From DATJXG01 sp035500455 (lineage in GTDB: Bacteria > Acidobacteriota > Terriglobia > Terriglobales > Acidobacteriaceae): 8,118 nucleotides of DNA. The stretch covers positions 1 through 8,118 of the forward strand of contig DATJXG010000140.1 in assembly GCA_035500455.1 (NCBI GenBank), in the 5' to 3' direction. Positions 4,776-8,118 of this stretch are shown piece after piece. The notes under the pieces were generated by a model. The model had not been told where the DNA came from. It ran no database searches and saw only the letters and a program-made list of their open reading frames with translations. A program made the translations under genes and the position numbers. Every line of letters starts with the position of its first letter. Positions within the stretch are counted from its first letter, which is position 1.

Positions 4776-5999
4776 TTACTGGGGCTGTTTCCGGGTAGCT
4801 TTCTCGCGAGCCTCGTCGTCCAGTTTGAGTACGATGCTGCGCTCGCGCTGGCTGTCATCATTTCGTTTTAGACGGGCGTACAGAACTGCCAGCTCAGCAT
4901 GGACCTCCTGAAAATCTGGAGATTCTTGCTCGGCTTGTTCGAGATACTTTCGGGCATCTTCCAGACGCCCCTCTGCCAGGTTCAGCGTCCCCAGTTGAAA
5001 GCCAGCCTCCGAGGAAGCCGGCCTTAGAAGAATGGCCTTTTCCAGATAGGGCGCCGCCTGCGCAAGGTTGCCGTCGTGGCGCAGCATGCCGCCAAGATAG
5101 AGGTTGGCCTCGAAATCGTTAGGATCGGCGGAGAGAGCCCGGTGGAACGAATCGATTGCGCCCTGTAAGTCTGCGGCATCGAGCAGAGCTCGGCCATATA
5201 GAGACCATCCTCCGGGCAGAGTCGGGTCGGCCTCTAATGCGCGGTGCAGCGTGGGGGCTGCAGCCCGTCCATCGCCGGCGGCAAGCTGGGAGGCGCCCAA
5301 CAGTAGATCCGCTTGGGCACTGCTGCCGCTCTTCATAACGCTGTCAATCATGCCTTCGGCTTTTGCAGTTTGCCCGTCCCGTAGAAAGGCCATTCCCAGG
5401 GCGAATTCCACCGCCCGATCTTCAGGACCGGCATCGTAGACGGGCTGGAGCAGCGCCACCGCATCCCGGTTCCTGCCCAGGCGCAAATAGCAGTCAGCGA
5501 GCAGATAGAGCGACTGCCGGTTTTCCGGATCTTCGGCGCGCAGGCGCTCAAACTGGGCTGCAGCTTTTTCGAATGCCGCCTGCTTGTACCAGGCCAGAGC
5601 GAGGTTGAGCCTCACCGCCGGGTTTTCCGGACCACGCTTCAGTGCTTCCTCGTACTGGGTCACGGCATCGGTGTAGCGTCCCGCGTGAGCCAGCGCCGCA
5701 CCCAGATTGGCTCGGCCTGCGACGGAGTTGGGCTCCAGTTGGAGAAACTTTTCGTATAAACGAATCGCCTGATCGACATCCCCACGACGGTACGCGTTAT
5801 CGGCCTGCTGAAAGATCGCCCGCGGCGAGTGAAGTTGCTCTGTCTGGTCCGCGGGCGCTACGGCCTGGGCCCATACCAGACAAGAAACTGCCGAGAAGGT
5901 CACGAATGCACAAAACAAAAGCGCAGGCCGCAAAGACTTGCCTGAGACGCGCCTGGCATCGCGTACTGCCCGCCTGGCGTCGGAAGACATCCGCTTCAT
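4776..5999 (-). CDS. Exported TPR-repeat protein (about ten tetratricopeptide repeats)
   Basis: From the ATG at 5999 the protein is 407 residues. After a basic N-region (1-25, eight arginines) comes a hydrophobic core (26-43, ALLFCAFVTFSAV...) ending in WAQA, with signal-peptidase cleavage likely after A46. The rest, about 60-395, is a continuous array of roughly ten 34-residue TPR units, seen as recurring LG-x-A...G-x-x-x-x-A...Y-x-x-A-L...P-x-N/D patterns (for example RANLGAALAHAGRYTDAV). The C-terminus is charged. It has no enzymatic domain, so it is probably a periplasmic scaffold or assembly partner. The open frame extends upstream to a TTG at 6068, giving 23 more residues that would put a second hydrophobic stretch before the signal; ATG 5999, ATG 5990 and a TTG at 5933 (which gives a compact signal MRPALLF...) are alternatives. 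None has a clear ribosome site. It is divergent from the TonB receptor gene, 164 bases apart. Confidence 0.85.
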   Translation of the reverse strand: MKRMSSDARRAVRDARRVSGKSLRPALLFCAFVTFSAVSCLVWAQAVAPADQTEQLHSPRAIFQQADNAYRRGDVDQAIRLYEKFLQLEPNSVAGRANLGAALAHAGRYTDAVTQYEEALKRGPENPAVRLNLALAWYKQAAFEKAAAQFERLRAEDPENRQSLYLLADCYLRLGRNRDAVALLQPVYDAGPEDRAVEFALGMAFLRDGQTAKAEGMIDSVMKSGSSAQADLLLGASQLAAGDGRAAAPTLHRALEADPTLPGGWSLYGRALLDAADLQGAIDSFHRALSADPNDFEANLYLGGMLRHDGNLAQAAPYLEKAILLRPASSEAGFQLGTLNLAEGRLEDARKYLEQAEQESPDFQEVHAELAVLYARLKRNDDSQRERSIVLKLDDEAREKATRKQPQ

Positions 6000-6053
6000 C
6001 CCGGCAAAGGTTAGCAGAGATATCGCGGCACACCAAGCAACACTCACCCCAGG

Positions 6054-6077
6054 TTTTTTTTGCGACAAAGAAAAAAA
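6054..6077. repeat. T8/A7 tracts in the divergent control region
   Basis: A run of eight T (6054-6061) and a run of seven A (6071-6077) flank GCGACAAAG. The tracts could bend the DNA or act as an UP-like element for a receptor-gene promoter, and they could pair in RNA. They fall in the doubtful N-terminal extension of the TPR gene, and the low-complexity sequence argues that this part is upstream DNA rather than coding. Confidence 0.3.
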
Positions 6078-6116
6078 GAATTCCGATATACGCTTCCCCG
6101 GGTGCGCTCTATCCTA

Positions 6117-6129
6117 GCCGATCATCGGC
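6117..6129. promoter_or_regulatory. 13-bp palindrome in the TPR/TonB-receptor divergent region
   Basis: GCCGAT (6117-6122) and ATCGGC (6124-6129) are perfect reverse complements around a single C. The site lies 34 bases before the receptor ATG at 6164 and just downstream of a weak -10-like TATCCT (6110-6115). It could be an operator governing one or both divergent genes. A hairpin in RNA is unlikely because the loop is a single base. Confidence 0.35.
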
Positions 6130-6144
6130 AACGACTCTTTCCGG

Positions 6145-6151
6145 GGAAGGA
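6145..6151 (+). promoter_or_regulatory. Shine-Dalgarno-like GGAAGGA of the TonB-receptor gene
   Basis: GGAAGGA at 6145-6151 sits 12 bases before the ATG at 6164, slightly further than optimal. It supports 6164 as the start together with the signal peptide that begins there. Confidence 0.45.
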
Positions 6152-6163
6152 CGTTCCACTTCC

Positions 6164-8118
6164 ATGAAGAGACTGGCAGTCGTGGCAGTCGGCTTTGCAT
6201 TTTGGATGTGCGCCGGAGCGCACGCGCAGGACCTGGCGAATATCGTCGGAACGGTGACCGATCCGTCGGGAGCCGTGATCGCTGGAGCTCAGGTGACGGT
6301 TGTCAACGCCGACCGCGGCTTCACACGCACAACGACTTCCAACTCGGACGGGGAATATTCCGTCGCTCGCGTGCCGATTGGGAACTACAGCATCAGCGTT
6401 GAGGACCCGGGATTCGCGAAGCTGGTACGCAACGGCGTCACCCTCGACGCCGGCCAGACCCTGCGCGTTTCTTTTCAGCTCAAAATCGGATCTGCCGCGC
6501 AGGAGGTGGTCGTCACCGCGGACCCGGTGCGGGTAGAGACTGAAACCGGCGCCGTCTCGCATGTGGTGAACAGCACGCAGGTCGGCGAACTCAACCTGGA
6601 GTCCAGGAACTTTGCCACACTTGCCACGCTTGTTCCCGGCGCGGCTCCAGCGGGCACAGGGTTTGACCCGAGCAGTACGGGCGTGCTTGCCAATGCGACT
6701 ATTTCCTTCAACGGCGTGCCCGGTAACTTTAACAACTGGGAAATCGACGGCACCAATAATGTCGATCAAGGTTCGGGCAGCAATTCGCTTATGCTCTACC
6801 CGAGCATCGACTCCATCAGCGAGTTCCGCATTTCCACCTCGAACTACAGCGCAGAGTACGGGAAATCCGGCGGCGCCAACGTTGAAGTGGTGACCAAATC
6901 GGGGACGAACAAGTTCCATGGCGACATGTTCGAATTCCTGCGCAATGACGCCTTCGACGCCAACGATTGGTTTCTCAATCAGGCAGGCCAACCGCGGCAG
7001 CCCCTCAAGCGCAACAACTGGGGTTTCACCATCGGCGGCCCGGTGTATATTCCCGGCCACTACAACACCGACCGCACCAAAACCTTCTTTTTTGTCTCTG
7101 AAGAATGGCGTTCTTACCGGCAAGGGACCGTAGTCAATCAGACGGTTCCCTCCACCCGGGAGAGGCAAGGGGATTTCAGTGAGTGTGATCCGAGTTCACC
7201 CAACTTCAACGATACAGTTTCGGCCGGCGGGCTTTGCGTGGTGCCCATCGATCCCAGCACCAATGCTCCCTTTCCGAACGACACCGTGGCGGTAGATGCA
7301 ACGGCTGCCGCCTTGCTGGATGCGTTGATTCCCTTGCCCAACGCGGGCGTTACCGCATACCGGACCGCGCCGAGCCTGCCTACCTATATCCATGAAGACA
7401 TGTTCAAGATTGACCACAACTTCAACGACAAGCTGCGGGCCTTCTTCCGGTACACGCAAGACACGGACAATCAGGATTTCATCCCCACACTGTGGTCGGC
7501 AGCCAACTATGCAACCGTAAAGTCAAGATGGACCAGCCCCGCTATATCCAGCGTGCTGCACTTCACCTACACCATTCGGCCCAATCTGCTGAACGAAACC
7601 ATCCTCAGTTACTCGGCTGATGTCAACACGGTGCACAATTTTACGGGATTCGACTCCCCGGCCGGTTCCATTAACAAGCCAGCGGACTTTTCCATGGCTA
7701 CTGTTTTTCCGGGAAATCAGAGCCAGCCCAAGCTGCCCGGCATTGAGTTCGACCAGGGCGTGCCGTTCCAAGCGGCCGAGTCCACGGGCTTCGAATTCGA
7801 TTTCGTGGATCCGCAGATCGCGCTCAAGGACAATCTGATCTGGTCGAAAGGGCGCCATACCTGGAAGACGGGTTTCTTCCTTCTCGACAACCACATCAAC
7901 ACAACCACCAACATCGGCCTGAATACGCAAGGATTTCTGTCGTTCGGCAACTCCAGCATCTCCACGGGAAACGCCCTCGCCGATATGTTTCTGGGGAGGA
8001 TCGCGCAATATCAGGAGTACGGCGCCGTGGCCGACGGCCAGCTGGTCGGTGGGCCGGGCCAGGGGCGTTGGCGGCAGTGGGACTTTGAACCTTACCTGCA
8101 GGACGATTGGCGGGTGAA
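6164..8118 (+). CDS. TonB-dependent receptor, Oar-like with carboxypeptidase-regulatory-like domain (3' truncated)
   Basis: The frame is open from ATG 6164 to the window end: 651 codons and two bases, with the C-terminal barrel missing. Residues 1-21 form a signal peptide (MKRLAVVAVGFAF..., cleavage after AHA). Residues 27-107 are a carboxypeptidase-regulatory-like beta-sandwich (GTVTDPSGAVIAGAQVTV ... DGEYSVARVPIGNYSISV). The plug domain follows (about 120-270), with the RNFATLATLVPG stretch, an EFRISTSNYSAEYGKSGG segment and the marker VVTKSGTNKFHG ending at 253. Barrel strands begin soon after, with NNWGFTIGGPVYIPG and FFFVSEEWR. The protein sits in the outer membrane and, by family, imports or binds large substrates such as glycans or peptides using TonB energy; the ligand is unknown. 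Acidobacteria carry many such paralogues. Complete members usually exceed 1,000 residues. It is divergent from the TPR gene. Confidence 0.93.
   Translation, partial: MKRLAVVAVGFAFWMCAGAHAQDLANIVGTVTDPSGAVIAGAQVTVVNADRGFTRTTTSNSDGEYSVARVPIGNYSISVEDPGFAKLVRNGVTLDAGQTLRVSFQLKIGSAAQEVVVTADPVRVETETGAVSHVVNSTQVGELNLESRNFATLATLVPGAAPAGTGFDPSSTGVLANATISFNGVPGNFNNWEIDGTNNVDQGSGSNSLMLYPSIDSISEFRISTSNYSAEYGKSGGANVEVVTKSGTNKFHGDMFEFLRNDAFDANDWFLNQAGQPRQPLKRNNWGFTIGGPVYIPGHYNTDRTKTFFFVSEEWRSYRQGTVVNQTVPSTRERQGDFSECDPSSPNFNDTVSAGGLCVVPIDPSTNAPFPNDTVAVDATAAALLDALIPLPNAGVTAYRTAPSLPTYIHEDMFKIDHNFNDKLRAFFRYTQDTDNQDFIPTLWSAANYATVKSRWTSPAISSVLHFTYTIRPNLLNETILSYSADVNTVHNFTGFDSPAGSINKPADFSMATVFPGNQSQPKLPGIEFDQGVPFQAAESTGFEFDFVDPQIALKDNLIWSKGRHTWKTGFFLLDNHINTTTNIGLNTQGFLSFGNSSISTGNALADMFLGRIAQYQEYGAVADGQLVGGPGQGRWRQWDFEPYLQDDWRV

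Noticed and set aside
6122..7168. A 348-codon open frame on the minus strand
   Set aside because: It lies wholly over the TonB-receptor gene, whose plus-strand frame has a signal peptide, a regulatory-like domain and plug motifs. The minus frame shows no family pattern and is a shadow of GC-rich coding DNA.
7523..8008. A 161-codon minus-strand frame near the right edge
   Set aside because: It overlaps the continuing receptor frame and has no recognisable domain.
1..8118. A mobile or defence island built around the toxin-antitoxin genes
   Set aside because: No integrase, transposase, terminal repeats, attachment site or CRISPR repeats are visible, and the neighbours are housekeeping-type genes with similar base composition. 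The toxin-antitoxin pair looks like a single chromosomal module.

Overview
The window looks like a piece of chromosome from a soil-type member of the Acidobacteriota (Terriglobia, Koribacter/Sulfotelmatobacter-like). This is an inference from protein character: a large TonB-dependent receptor with an N-terminal carboxypeptidase-regulatory-like domain, a secreted TPR protein beside it, a DUF255/YyaL-type thioredoxin-fold protein with the Acidobacteria-like N-terminus, and moderately GC-rich coding DNA. No phage, insertion sequence, CRISPR array, tRNA or rRNA was seen.

Layout. (1) 2-199, +: the last 65 codons of an M20-family metallopeptidase, cut by the window edge. (2) 290-1044, +: a complete type II toxin-antitoxin module, with an RHH-like antitoxin (358-591) and a PIN-domain VapC-like RNase (622-1044). 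Its near-consensus sigma70-type promoter is overlaid by inverted and tandem repeats that look like operators for autoregulation. (3) 1096-3240, +: a full-length DUF255/YyaL-like protein, 714 aa. (4) 3241-3876: a 636-base stretch with one short minus-strand gene (3277-3429) for a 50-residue exported peptide, and otherwise only small palindromes and promoter-like hexamers. (5) 3877-4650, +: thiG, thiazole synthase, without any other thiamine gene beside it. (6) 4651-4775: a gap between convergent genes with a stem-loop at its thiG end. (7) 4776-5999, -: a secreted protein of about ten TPR repeats. (8) 6164-8118, +: the first 651 codons of an Oar-like TonB-dependent receptor, divergent from the TPR gene and running off the right edge.

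Functional links. The antitoxin and toxin form one unit. The TPR gene and the receptor share a divergent control region with a 13-bp palindrome and A/T tracts, and TPR proteins often sit beside such receptors in Acidobacteria. The other genes look like unrelated single-gene units. I found no convincing undescribed multi-gene system. The most useful new observations are the operator architecture of the toxin-antitoxin promoter, the unannotated 50-aa exported peptide, and possible leaderless starts for thiG and the YyaL-like gene.
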